From positions 158,374 through 222,373 of the forward strand of contig LUVW01000016.1 in NCBI GenBank assembly GCA_001661515.1: a stretch of DNA of 64,000 nucleotides, read 5' to 3'. The notes below the pieces were generated by a model, which was given only the letters and a program-made list of their open reading frames with translations, ran no database searches and had not been told where the DNA came from. Positions 34,301 to 45,293 of this stretch are shown in pieces; positions within the stretch are counted from its first letter, which is position 1, and every line of letters starts with the position of its first letter. The stretch comes from Capniomyces stellatus (Eukaryota; Kickxellomycota; Harpellomycetes; Harpellales; Legeriomycetaceae). The position numbers and the translations under genes are program-made.

Positions 34301-35676
34301 CCTTCCAAATCCAACCCCAAATCCAGCCTCAAATCCAAATCTAAATCCAAATCGTCTTCATCACTCCACTCTTCACACTGTGTTTGTCCTTCAAACCCAA
34401 AACTGAAATCATCTGTAATCACATCCTGCATCATAACCATCGACAACCGGAATCCCTCTCTCAGCCTATCATTGTTCGTATCTTTTTCCTCACTATCTTC
34501 AACTCTGTCGCCACTATTATCGCCTGTACCTTTGTTCATTTCTTTGACATCTTTAAACTCGTGTTTCTTTATTTCTTCCCCATTCAAACACACCTCATTA
34601 ATCAAATCCCACACCCTTTGGCTCACTTCTCCCCCAAGATTAATCACTTCCTCTGCCAAGTCCTCAATCGTCCCCAGTAGCTCTGCTCTCTCCACATCCC
34701 ACTTGCTGAACTGCTTCTCGCTCTCCCCAATACTCTTCTCAAGTCTCTTTGAAAAAGCTCTTAACGAACTTTCTTTACTGTCTATTGCGCTCTCTAATTG
34801 GTCTTGCGACTCTTTACACACTTTCTTTGCCAATTTCACCTCTTTTTCAAGCTGCTGGATCCTTTTCTCTAATTTCCCATTCTCCATTTTTGTTTCTTGC
34901 AGCTCTCTCTTTGCCGCATCCACTTTTTTCTCTTCATCTTTTACTCTTTCTTCATTTACTCTTTCTTCTTTTGACTTTACACTTTCCTCTTCACCTTCTT
35001 CTCCTCCTCCTCCTCCTCCTACCAAATATTTTTCGGCTGTCTCTCTAAATTTCCCTTTATTCTCTTTCCCATAACCTTCCTCCTCCTCAGCATACTCCTC
35101 TTCAACATCTGTACTCACGTCCTCTATACTATCACAATCGCTGTCTATAAGTATCTCATTAGCTCCGCCTATGTACCCATTGTCTCCCTCATAGCCCCTT
35201 CCGTAAATGTAATTTCTACTTTTATTCTCCTTTATTTTCTCCAATTGCTCCCCTGTTATGCTTTCCGAAAACCTTTGCAGTAATAACATATTTCCCTTGA
35301 TAATCGTGTTAAGCTTTTGCGTTTGCGAAGTTGTTACCACTCCTGAACTTATCCAGCTTGATACCCTTCCCTCTACTCCCTTATCGTCCTCACCTTCTCT
35401 TATCTGGTACGCCAAGCACTTTTTTTGGATATACCTCGCTCGTTCCTTTTCCATCTCCTTGCTATATTCTTTTTGTTCTGCCTCCGTTTTTGCCCTAACT
35501 CCTGCATTTACCCCGTATTTTCCTGTTATTTTCCCTCTCTTTATCGACACTCTTTTTTCTAAACCTTTATACCCAACCACCAAGGCTCCTTCTCCCTCTT
35601 CACGTAGATTTACTTCTTTAATCCGTGTTCTTATCTCACTATTATTATCCCTCCCTCCTCGCTGCCTTCTAATCAT
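31366..35676 (-). CDS. Acidic repeat/coiled-coil protein, 1436 aa, unknown function
   Basis: An intronless frame; the first ATG in frame is at 35676 (MIRRQRGGRDN). Residues of about 230-340 form a heptad-rich coiled coil (ELQETKMENGKLEKRIQQLE and onward). Then come acidic Asp/Leu and Asp/Ser repeats (about 440-620), a KEKE run and a GGKE repeat. A denser folded-looking part lies around 760-850 (SSERVGRFVRTASYNIVHAV) and again around 1060-1150 (PLTSYVASILSWYLLTQDDV). The C-terminal 250 residues are Ser/Thr/Asn-rich, ending with ETKRVTFCL, which contains a perfect RVxF-type PP1-docking sequence. No catalytic or membrane signature is seen. A cytoskeletal, polarity or phosphatase-anchoring scaffold is possible but inferred only from composition. 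Confidence 0.8.
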   Translation of the reverse strand: MIRRQRGGRDNNSEIRTRIKEVNLREEGEGALVVGYKGLEKRVSIKRGKITGKYGVNAGVRAKTEAEQKEYSKEMEKERARYIQKKCLAYQIREGEDDKGVEGRVSSWISSGVVTTSQTQKLNTIIKGNMLLLQRFSESITGEQLEKIKENKSRNYIYGRGYEGDNGYIGGANEILIDSDCDSIEDVSTDVEEEYAEEEEGYGKENKGKFRETAEKYLVGGGGGGEEGEEESVKSKEERVNEERVKDEEKKVDAAKRELQETKMENGKLEKRIQQLEKEVKLAKKVCKESQDQLESAIDSKESSLRAFSKRLEKSIGESEKQFSKWDVERAELLGTIEDLAEEVINLGGEVSQRVWDLINEVCLNGEEIKKHEFKDVKEMNKGTGDNSGDRVEDSEEKDTNNDRLREGFRLSMVMMQDVITDDFSFGFEGQTQCEEWSDEDDLDLDLDLRLDLGLDLEGELKEVENKENINKENINERNGKEKEKEKEKEKQREFEMNLHIMTNSTLDMMSGYEMESDIDSETEMIHDIRGVFGANAGIGMESGMESDSDLDSESDSDLDLDSELDSDSELDTDSDLDLGLMLGMDVGDEADTESDVESDIEFEVEDKPVEFFKRTTSSMILATSGQKENEEEKEGGKEGGKEGGKEGGVRKRKRRKLTNLEEEELERQSGGVDAVKGFLEFWKRTTKKTVPVFGDCSAVGLDYSLTGFESTDNELASEVDTESEVEIKRDQSHRSGQKPKLKPKLELLESSHAKIKEYLNDMESSERVGRFVRTASYNIVHAVVSNVTVGSLILLVDRWSRTYCTNSANLPKICAVVEALIELAEWELSKSAQSSRAGSLGNSQEKAVSDFDLVSKKLARFGSDFNKQNSNLSSGGGEKVVGLVPESASGSSGGNSRTSTPTILSSENATAGTSATFLPLNNTSTSSVCSTSTTTSSRGTSSGNVVGGRECNGSTIRSCLRKSANTINMLIKHSHQSLDSSTFKNTTQSTGKKTTQSTGKSESKNKDAEIDTDSTKLAAEKNCSLAAMPLTSYVASILSWYLLTQDDVEQMVSVMIELCKVGRSRVRVFMELIDLVKANEFVDHEVCERSKTRFLESINADSVDAAARRSFIKLPSSSSLTNLTNLKNLVGFSRLAGSGGGGGAGFGGVIGDDLRQISGSFSDLQQCFLKAKLMSSRLRAASPVVRVGSGLSGTFVTTTTTTTNSATKSTISSTTSSVSTSAASKTSSKLTKSSTISSSHVSLASSLLSTTKTRLFSKSKSSSLPPNPSSYPNFKVETKPPPNSNSKTANHNPVSSNTNTNFNRSGANLANNNTLDFGSGSGSGFGLEYGNGYGYDSDSGCFFIRNPIHSQLSQKNANTTTTSTTTTTACAGFSGASFGRAAGLVHHVNTTSTTSATSSPSSHDQSQNQNQNQNQNSVTTLLQPTSETKRVTFCL
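33735..33779 (-). repeat. Tandem TTCTTTCCCCCC repeat encoding KEGG
   Basis: Four units of a 12-bp repeat are read on the minus strand as Gly-Gly-Lys-Glu inside the 1436-aa protein. The length differs by whole codons, so the frame is kept. Confidence 0.9.
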
Positions 35677-38600
35677 TATCTCTAACTTCAATTCTACTTT
35701 TTTTTTCTCTCTCTTTTCCCCCCTTTTTTCTCTCACTTTCCTTTTTATATCCTTATTCTCTTTGTGATGTTTTTTTTAAAAACTGTAATATTTCTATTCA
35801 ATGTATACCTCTTCTTGTTATATTTATATTTAAAGTCTGCCCCCTTCGTCTCGTATTTATTTTTCTCTTGAATAATTTAGTTCTTCCAGCAAGCAATGTG
35901 ACCCTTTGCATGCAATTCGTTTGTGTTTATTTTGAATGTGTCGTTTTCTCCTGTGTTATACATTATTTTATCGTAGTATGCTATCTTTGCTTGGCTTTAA
36001 ATGTACTATTATTATACAGTTTCTTTGATTCTTTTAATCCTTTCTTAAATTTCTTTTCAATTTGAATTTATTTTCCTTTAGTTAAAACACTATTATTGCT
36101 CGGAAATTGTTTCTAATAACCCTTTGTGTCCTTTTTATATTTCTCTTGCTCCACTTTTTTTTTTATTTCTTTATCACGCTATTCAAATTGAGCAAATTCT
36201 CTATTACTAATTATTTTTCCGTTTTTTTTTAATTATTAAGCCATGTTTTATCCTTTTTCAATCCTTTTTTTTTGTTTTTTTTATCTCTTGTTTTTACACC
36301 ATTTATTCACAATTGCAAATGTGCCGTATAGATTTTTTTTTTTTCGCTTTCATTTTCCAATGCTTTTTACCCTTTTTTAATTTCAAAACCTTAAAATTCT
36401 ACCCACCTTTTACTCCTTTTTTCATTTTTGCTTTTTTCGCTCCATTTGTTTGTAATTCAAACTATTAGTCAGTAAAAAAAAAATGCTTATATTAAATAAG
36501 CAGATGGAACATTTGGCGATTTAGTTATTTTTGAAACTATTCATCGCTTAATTATCTTTTTGCAAACACCACTCTTTTTTTTTGTTCTTTTATTTTATCG
36601 CCATTAATTTACCATTCCAGTTACTACAACAGCCAATAGATAACAATATGCATCGATTTTTTTTTTTGTAACTCTTTTCGACTAAAATCTATCCTTTTGT
36701 TTCAATTCTCGTTTTCGCCAATGGTGCCATCTAGTTTTTTTTCCTCTTTTTTCACCCATTTGCTTGGCTTGAATAAGAAATGGTCTTTTTTGAACTGTAA
36801 CCATCTCCGTTTTTTTATTTTTTTTCAAGTTCTTCAGGTTTTACTTGACCAGAATAATTCTCTTTTGAGTATTATTATGATTAGTAGACTCCATTTCAAT
36901 AAATTTGGTCTGGTCGTTTAAAACAACTGCTTTATATCGATCTAGTCATTTTGGGAGTCTATTTTGCCATTACACTTTGGCGTCTATACCTCCAATGTTT
37001 TGCTTTCCAAACCCTCTTTTTTTTTATAGTTGCCTATTTTCCCGCACTTTTGACCTTGCTTTATTTCAGGTTTAATCTAATTCCTGTTTAATAAATTCCA
37101 ACAGCCTTTGTTATTTCCATCGCCGCTATTATTACCTTCAGCATTTCCTTCATTTACCATTGCCATTGTCATTAACATTGTCATTGCCAATTTACATAAA
37201 CCAACTCACCTTATACCCACGGCACCTTTGTGTTTTATTCAGTTCATAACATTACTCATACATTAATTTGAGGCTATTTCTGCTATGCGTTTTATTTTAA
37301 GAAATTCAGCATTACATCAGACTAAAAAAATGTTTGGCTGCCATTATGCCACTCGGCAAGCAATATGGCCGTCTCATGTCTTTTTTTTTATTTGCACCCA
37401 TTCAACAAACGCTCAAATATTTCATTGACATCGATCAATTAATCAACCAACAATCCAACCATTTCATAGATAGTAACAGGCAATAAGTGTTCAAGCTCAA
37501 TCAAAAGCTCTTTTGTCTCGGCACATTGTTGCGCCAAAATAGTAAACATATCATTATTCAATTATTTTTCCAACTACCTTGTTGTGCTTTTTACTTTCTC
37601 TTTTAACCGTCACTTGCTTCACGCCTGACCAATATACTCAAAAGTCCAAGCTTAAAGTTAAATTAAGTTCGCAGACATTGGGTATTATAAAGTGAACTTA
37701 TTTCCAAGTGAATTCTGTACGTTTTCATCAATTTCCAATTATTATTCACACGAGTTTGGGCGTGGTTTATATGTGTATGTGTGTTTGTGAGAGTAACTTT
37801 GAGTGCCCAGATATCTCCATTGGTTCGTTTTCCTTCACACTGATCAACTTTGAATATAGCCATGTTATTTTAACTTCTACCACCAAGAGATATGCATGAT
37901 AAACTATTAACATCTCTACTTTACTTCATTTTAATTGCGCGTTTCACTCGCCTGTGCTTTTTTCAGCTACTACACAGTCATCTTACTTGGAAAAGATCTT
38001 GAATTACAAAATACTAATACACGCTTGTTCGCCCAAAAACAAAAACTAGCTACGATTCTATTCAACTTGCCCATCTTTCTAACTTTGTAGAATTCGTAAT
38101 TTACACTGTATGTGTAATATTATTACAAATCGGCCTACAAGAGCACCGCTATCTTTATTCACAATGTGACTGCGCAATGGTGCATATCGCTGTTAAACAT
38201 TTTTTATTGACGCTTGCGTCATCAGAAAACCAAAGCCGTCTCTGCTTTATCCCATTTTTGTCAAGTAAACGCATTCTCCCACTATCTAACAACAACATTA
38301 ACTTCAAACCCAATCCTAAAATTCTCAACTGAGAAAATAGATAAATAGATTGATTAATTAGTAGAAATAAAACGTGATCAATCACCCACTCATTTTCATT
38401 AAACTCAGTTACTCTTTTCTATAGCTAAATTGAACCAGAATTATATAATAAAGTTAATAGTTTTCAAGTGCCAAGACCATTCAACTCTATAAATTTATTG
38501 ACCTATGTACACTTTTTTTTCACTACATGTTTGGTTTTTGCTATTGATTCTAAACTGCTGACACAAAGCCAAATGACATCGATGGCGTTATCTGCTGAAA

Positions 38601-38738
38601 GTGTTTTCTTATTTACTTGTTTTACAACTATTTTTTACTATTTATTCTATACCCATCATTCAGAAAATGGTGGAGAGTGAGAGGGGGGTTCTGTCCACGT
38701 TTACATACTCGTGCACGAGACATGTGCATTTCAAGATG

Positions 38739-38780
38739 ATATCGCATATCGCATATCGTATATCGTATATCGTATATCAC
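38739..38780. repeat. 7-bp tandem repeat ATATCGC/ATATCGT
   Basis: Six tandem copies of a heptamer, the first two with C and the next three with T at the last position and the final one degenerate. Confidence 0.85.
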
Positions 38781-41350
38781 ATTTCCATCCCCCCCCAAAT
38801 TTATAACCAGATTTCAAAGACCAGTTTGCTATAGTACCAATTTGTCAACTAATTATTGTATTTATTTATCGGTTGAGACGATGGGGTGGCAGAGGAATGA
38901 GGGGGGGGTTGCTGAGAGTATACTAAAACTTGTTGTTTCATAACCAAATTTCACGCTCCCTCTTCCAAAATATACTCGTACTCACTAATTTATCTTGTTT
39001 TTTTATCGCTGGTTGTTTTTTATTTTTGTTTTTACTTATTTTTCAGCGCTATCGACTATTTTTTCATGTTTTTATTTTCTCATGTTTTTATTTTCTCAAT
39101 TTTTAATTTCTCAATTTTTTCCTTTCAGATTTGGTCGACTTTTAGTGACTAACTAAGAAATTCAGGCTTTTTTTCATTATTGAATTAGAGATTCAAGTTT
39201 TGGCGTTCAGTTTGCAAAACGAATTCAAAATCAGCTCGAAAAAACAGAATCTAAAATTACCAATGCTTTATATAATCAGCATGAAATCTACCTGCTTCAC
39301 AAGCAAGTTAATAAAGGAAACCTGATCAACCTATTTCGTGTTTTTTTGTTTTGTTCAAAATAGCCCTTTTATACTCGTTATGACGCTTATTGAGCGTTTT
39401 ATATATATATTTTATTGAAATTGAAATTGCTCTATTTATTTTATAAAGGCAATAATTGGCGATCCAGTCATTAAAAAATGGTCTCGGTAATTAAATTCTC
39501 AGTAAGCTCGAGCTTATATATACTCGTGGTATATTAGCAACATTCGCTTTGCTTATATTTCAGGTCGTGTATCAATGCCACTTTTGCACCATGTTTATCA
39601 AGTTTCTCAGCTACACAAACACGCCGTCTCTTCATCACAGCCATACACACAGGTTATTCATAAAAGTATAATACTCATTGTTTGTTACCTGTACTACTTT
39701 TACGAGTTGCCCACAATATCTATGAACGCAAAACTGATATCGGTAAAAGTTATCTAAACCCGTTATATGATGCTCTGGCTTGCGAGGAGTGGGCACTATA
39801 TTACCACAGCCTTAGTACCACATGAGCGATGCATAATTACCTGCAAACCAGCTCTTTCTTCTTCCAAGTTTCTGGCTGAAATTTGGGTTATTACCAACTT
39901 GTTGAATTATATACTGTATGTTCTATTAAATGATATCTAGCTCCAAGCTGCTCTTTCCGTTCATGTCCAGAGTTAATCGAGGGCTTTTTCAACCTTGCAA
40001 ATGCTTGGAAATAACACACTAGATATGTCGATGTGGCGTAGAGCATATGTTTTCTTTAAAACAAAAAGCCAAGCTGGCAATGTAGTATTAATGATGTCAA
40101 GTGAAGCTAGCAAATGTTTGGAACAATTATCTTGAATCTAGACAGCCTATAATGTTGGTAGTTGGTATTAATTATTACTCTGTAAACTCAGTGCTTACAT
40201 TTTTTTTTTGGCAGACCGAAAATCACTACTCAGGCCATAATAAAGAGATCCTCGGTTTTAATATATTTGCTATAAAGCATTTTGGGTCGCTAGCCAAGCT
40301 GTATAAGATATTTTGCATTTTTTTTTTTTGCGAAGGTGATATATCAGTCATATCGTTAAATTCGTTTAGACTGCATACCTTTGTCTTGGCTTGAGTCAAT
40401 TTATTAAAAACGACAATCTCGATCAATCAAAATGCCTTTTGATATTAATAATGGTCTGAAAATCGTTTTTTTAAAGCAGTAATATACTTTATTAGCATCA
40501 ACAAAAGGATCGCCTTGATATACAGTTAATGCTGGATTTATCCAAGAAATCATATTCTTATCGAGTTGAACTGACAACATTTTAATTAACTAGGCCAAAA
40601 TCTATTTCAACCAAACAAAAAAAACCAAACTATTGCAATAAATAAATAAAGTCCCATTGAAGTTGGCGACTGTGAGTATTAAGAAAGGCTGTGGTTTAGA
40701 ACACATAGAACAACAATTAATATTCTGCGATAAAGCCTGGATCAAGACTAATCAGCCCAATTTATGTCCTGGCTTTTCTCCACACTGCCAGTGTTTAATA
40801 TAAACTTTAACAACTTTAGTGGAACAAAAAGACCAAGCCAATGGTGTATGCTAATGGGCTGGTAGGATATTCATACAATGATACGATCGATCTACCCTTT
40901 TGTTGCGATTTGCATAAACAAGTTGGCTATATTGATTTTTTTGCTTATAAATTACATGGTGTTTTATCTTATTTATGTGTTGCGTTGTATTTTATTATAA
41001 TTTGTTGTAGTTTATTGTGTTTTACGTATCGAGTCGTGTTGCTTCAACGTTACTCTACAGGAATCTAGTCTTTACGCAATTTGTAGATACATTTTTTAAT
41101 TCGTTTTTTCCAAATATGCAAATGTATACAGAGAACCAAGCACTGTGCCCAGCACTTTATACTTGCTAGCCACTAGATTGCGAGTTCGAATCATTTTTGT
41201 AGCCTTCGATCAAGTCTAAATATTATGAATATCATCAAGTTCTAAATTATCTTTTTTTTAGTACTGATTATTAAGAGCAAATATGCCTAAAGACTGCCAC
41301 TGTTACTGTTTGCTCCCATAACTTTGCACAAATGCAACTCTCATATAGCT

Positions 41351-41398
41351 ACGAATAGCATCACGAATAGCATCACGAATAGCATCACGAATAGTATC
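41351..41398. repeat. 12-bp minisatellite ACGAATAGCATC x4
   Basis: Four tandem 12-bp units, the last with one substitution, end at a T12 tract. They lie about 540 bp upstream of the cyclin start. Confidence 0.9.
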
Positions 41399-41935
41399 AA
41401 TTTTTTTTTTTTTGGAGGTTTGCTTTTTATTGATATAATTTACTTTGGGTTTTACTTTTTAAACACTCGCAAGTTCATGTAGACCCAAATAAAAAATATC
41501 TCATCGCATACATTTTTTTAAATTCAAGAATGAGATTGAAATAATCTCAACAATCAGCCAACTTTTCAATAGGGGGTTCTTTAAAACTCTAAAATCAAAC
41601 AACTTATTATAATATAAACACCGCATCAAACTAGTTTGGAATCGCCTGCTCAAAGTAAAGTCACAATTCAACAAACCCTTGGTGTGTAAAACTCTGTCGC
41701 ACAACACCAGTGAGTATACAAGCGCCCTATAACACACATAACCATATATACCGTGTGTACGTGTGCTCACCAGACCGCAGCCTTTCAAGAGCGCTTTGAT
41801 ATTCAAGAACTATCATCCATACAGCGCAGTGCAGTGCCGTGTAGTAAAGCAAATTAAAGTAAAGCAAAGAAAAGTAAAGAAAAAAAAGTAAAGTAAAGTA
41901 ATACAGGTACCAAAATACTGTACGCTTGATACACA

Positions 41936-44320
41936 ATGGGTTGGAAGTTAGATAGTCGGACATACGAGCTGATACGCGGCGAAGTAACCCGAGAAATGAT
42001 AGGTATTTGTCAATAAGCAATATACGTATCATATGCTACGTCTTGTCGTTTAATATTATATGCATACATGATTGATCCACGTTACATTACCGATATATAT
42101 CATGTTACTGATCTGGCCATTAATATTATAATCGATGATTAGAAACTATATCCAAGAAGGCTGAGAATATCATCCAGTGTAGGCCATCAACAAAAGAGAA
42201 AGTAAAAGTCAACAGGTCAAGCGAGTCACGCAAGTCATCATCGTCAAGTTCTTCTACAATAGGGGATTCGGATTTTCAAGAGGAGAATACCAAGCTGATA
42301 CCGTTGAGCAATTTTATTACAAACCTGGTCGTCAAGTCAAAAGTCCAAGTCGGCACATTGATTTGTACCTTAATTTATTTAAACAGGCTAAAAAAAAAGC
42401 TACCAGAGGGGGCAAAAGGTATGCTATCATATTTTTACCGACAAGAAAACAATTTGATCAGTAACTCGTCACCAATTTTACCAGTGTGTATAATATATGC
42501 TATATAACTATCTGATAAATAGGCATAGAGTGCACCTGTCACAGAATTTTTCTTGCGTCGCTGATTATTGCAGGGTAAATTTTGCTGAATTTTTGGCTAT
42601 CGTGTTGGTTGTTTGTTTATTTATATGCGGAACAAACGTGTAATACGGTAGCATAAATGTAAATTAAATACTATAAAAGTATTGTTAGACTAGACTGATA
42701 GTAAAAGTGGAATTTAAATACATGTAGAAAGTATCTGAATGACGCCTCTCCAAAGAATAAGTACTGGGCAAGATACTCCAACTTGTTCTCGATAGCCGAA
42801 GTCAACCTGATGGAAAAACAATTTTTGTTTTTGTTGGTAAGCATGCATTTGATACAACATACACACTCTGTAAAGTTGAAAGTTTGGCAGAACCAAAACC
42901 AGAGTATATAAATCGAATACATTACCATCCAAGCTCAAAATAACAACATAGGTACATACGATTGCTAACAACCCAGCCACAAATACTGTTGCTACACAAA
43001 TAGGATTTTGACTTGAGAATTGAGGCCGAGGAGCTGGACAGAGTAGCATGTTTGTTTTACCCCGGCAGAAGTTCTGATATGAACTTTGCAGAGTCTGAAG
43101 CTTCCCCCAAGCCTAGATTCAAGCCTACAACATTGCAAAATCCTAGCGCTACCTACGCACCAATAAAAAAGTCACTGAGTATAGCCCAAAATGGACACAG
43201 CAATATTTATGAAGGGATACCAAACTTAAATAACGAGATGTATTTATCAAACGCCCGGAACAATCAAAACATAATGGTCCCCAAGCCAATAAAGAGCCAT
43301 TCAGATCGAAGCAGAGGCAGGTCGCTCTCACTCATTCCCTTTGACACCGTAAGTTAGCCAAGTCCAACTACTTTATGCGCTGCTATTCTTTTGCTATTTT
43401 GCCTTTCACTAATAAAAAAAAACAAGCACTTGCCACACAGATGGTTTCGAGTGAAAGGTTTATATTATTTATAGCCATAACATTTCCAATCAAACTTGCT
43501 ACTGAATAATTGCGCCAAACTGTATTTTACCAATGCTGTCACACTACATTTGATTATTTACATAACAGTTGATTGATAAAAAATATCCGACGGATGGAAA
43601 AATTAGCTGGAACAGGTGGTAGTGGGTAGTAAAGGTAGAAGCAGGAATCTATCGGACTCGCGTAATAGATCCTCATCAAGCTTGTACCTTGTCCCGCTAT
43701 CAGAAAACACACAAAGTAAGGGTTGCACGATCAATAGACATGATTATGAAAATGTATATTGTGAAAGGCAAGATGAAGTTAAAGTACGGGGAAGTTATTA
43801 TCCCTTCAATATTACCTGTACAAACACAGGTTATACTAATAATATTAGTAGATCAAAAATAAACGAGAACTATATTTGTCCAGTGAATAAGAGTCGATAT
43901 CGTAACAGCGAGTTTATTCAAGACCAAGCACAAACAAAAGAACTCTTCAACGAAAGGCAAATAGATAACAATCGATTCAAGAACTTTAAAAACAACAGCA
44001 AGTTAAATTATAGCAATAGCAACAATAAAAACGGAAGAAGCAAATTGAAACGTTCGGGACTTGAGGGATATAGTATCACGGGACAAGATATCTCGAACAT
44101 GAACGATAGGATGCAGTATGAGAGTCAGAGAGATGCACTTTTCTCAAAAGGCGCAGAGGAAGAGGAACTCAGGAAAGGTGTTAAACGAGAAAGAAGGAAA
44201 AGTTCAGTAGGAGCAGCATTTTCAGCAATAAGAAGAGTATCAATTTCCCAAATCGGAGCCCGCGTTATGAAGCTTTTTCCGACGTGGGCAAAAGACACAA
44301 AACTGGCAAAAAAAATATAG
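41936..44320 (+). CDS. Pcl/Pho80-type cyclin with long C-terminal tail
   Basis: The model is join(41936..42002, 42143..42418, 42523..42574, 42728..42836, 43004..43348, 43616..44320), 517 aa, with phases 1,1,2,0,0 all consistent. The start MGWKLDSRTYELIRGEV leads into the cyclin box at about residues 77-175. It reads FITNLVVKSKVQVGTLICTL then IYLNRLKKKLP, CHRIFLASLIIAGKYLND, SPKNKYWARYSNLFSIAEV and NLMEKQFLFLLDFDLRI. This is close to the Pcl1/Pcl2/Pho80 signature, including the KYLND and NLMEKQFL motifs. Such cyclins activate Pho85-type CDKs in G1, polarity or phosphate control. After residue 180 the tail is Ser/Asn/Arg-rich with repeated SRGRSLSL- and RRKSS-like sites and ends in a basic segment. 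The last intron (43349-43615, 267 bp) could be retained, which would give a protein ending three codons later. Confidence 0.88.
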
Positions 44321-45293
44321 AACAGCCATTTATTTGCCTAAAATCGTACTAGTTTTTTTTCTTCAAACTTTAATTACAATTATTTAAATATTAGCTTTAA
44401 TTCTCAAATACCTTTATAATAACCTCATCTATGTACTATTACTAGTAGTCGAAAAATAATATAAAACACAAATATAAGGCATAGCGTACTAACATTTATA
44501 GTCTGATCAAATCGCGTTGGTGTTGGTGTTGGTGTTGGTGTTGGTGTTGGTGTTGGTGTTGGTGTTGGTGTTGGTTGATACTAATGGTTGCTGTTCAAAT
44601 GGTTTGGTTCAAGGGAGGTTGTATCAAAGTTGGATGACTAGTAAGATTAGGTAATAATGCCCAGATTTGTGTTTTTCCAGAACGCGAGTTTCTTAATCCA
44701 AACCAGATACCCTAATTCTGGGGGAAATAAAGTGTCTAGAGGAATAAATGACTAAACCCAATTAAAGTTGGGCCTTTACGATTTGAAGGCAAAGTAAAAT
44801 AGGTTCAACGACTTTGCCTAATTGAGATTTTCAATAATTAAGTGGTGAATTGACAAGTTCATCCATAAATGCCAATGACCGTGAAAAGTATCTGCAATAT
44901 ACCTCTTTTTTTTAAAGAAAAAGAACAAGCAAAAAGAAGGCGGTAAAATAGGGTTTCGATTTTTGTTTTTGTAGTGGTGTGTTTATTTGATGTCGATAAA
45001 CAGGAATATAAACAGAAACGATATACCACAACTCTTGTGCTTGTTAGATAAATAGGTAATACTTTGTGTTATCCTTTTTTTTTTTTTTTTTTTACAATTG
45101 CTGATTAATTTTCTTCTTGCTACTATTTTGACAGCTAAATCTCGTCTGTTAAAAAAGTAAATAGTAACAAACAAAAAAGGACACAAGGAATTATATCCAG
45201 AAATATAGCAATTCACTTGTATAAAAGTCAAATACTTCACAGAGTTACAGAAGCGAATTAATGTGAAGAAAGTAGACATAAACATACACAAAG
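44321..45293. other. Intergenic with hexamer repeat
   Basis: A 973-bp gap holds the cyclin 3' flank, a GGTGTT repeat and the promoter side of the next plus-strand gene. A T20 tract lies at about 45073-45093. Confidence 0.6.
44517..44575. repeat. GGTGTT hexanucleotide microsatellite
   Basis: About ten perfect tandem copies of GGTGTT lie roughly 200 bp downstream of the cyclin stop. The strand is G/T-rich without C. The composition resembles telomere-like or Z/G-rich repeats, but the unit is not a known fungal telomere. Confidence 0.95.

Larger units (their letters stand above)
35677..41935. other. About 6.2 kb without a convincing gene
   Basis: The first 1.5 kb is strongly pyrimidine-rich on the plus strand and is the promoter/5' leader side of the 1436-aa gene. 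The rest is AT-rich with scattered short repeats, and the last part should hold the cyclin promoter. Short open frames (37663-37863, 38155-38385, 40101-40394) lack plausible splice sites, motifs or balanced composition. Unspliced or structural RNA genes cannot be excluded by eye. Confidence 0.55.

Noticed and set aside
33836..35074. 412-codon plus-strand Ser-rich frame
   Set aside because: It is the complement of the acidic Asp/Ser repeats and coiled coil of the minus-strand 1436-aa gene.
40101..40394. 97-codon plus-strand frame
   Set aside because: Phe/Ile-rich from T tracts, with no splice sites or homology.
44517..44575. CRISPR-like or telomeric array
   Set aside because: Perfect 6-bp units without spacers form a microsatellite, and it lies between two genes rather than at an end.
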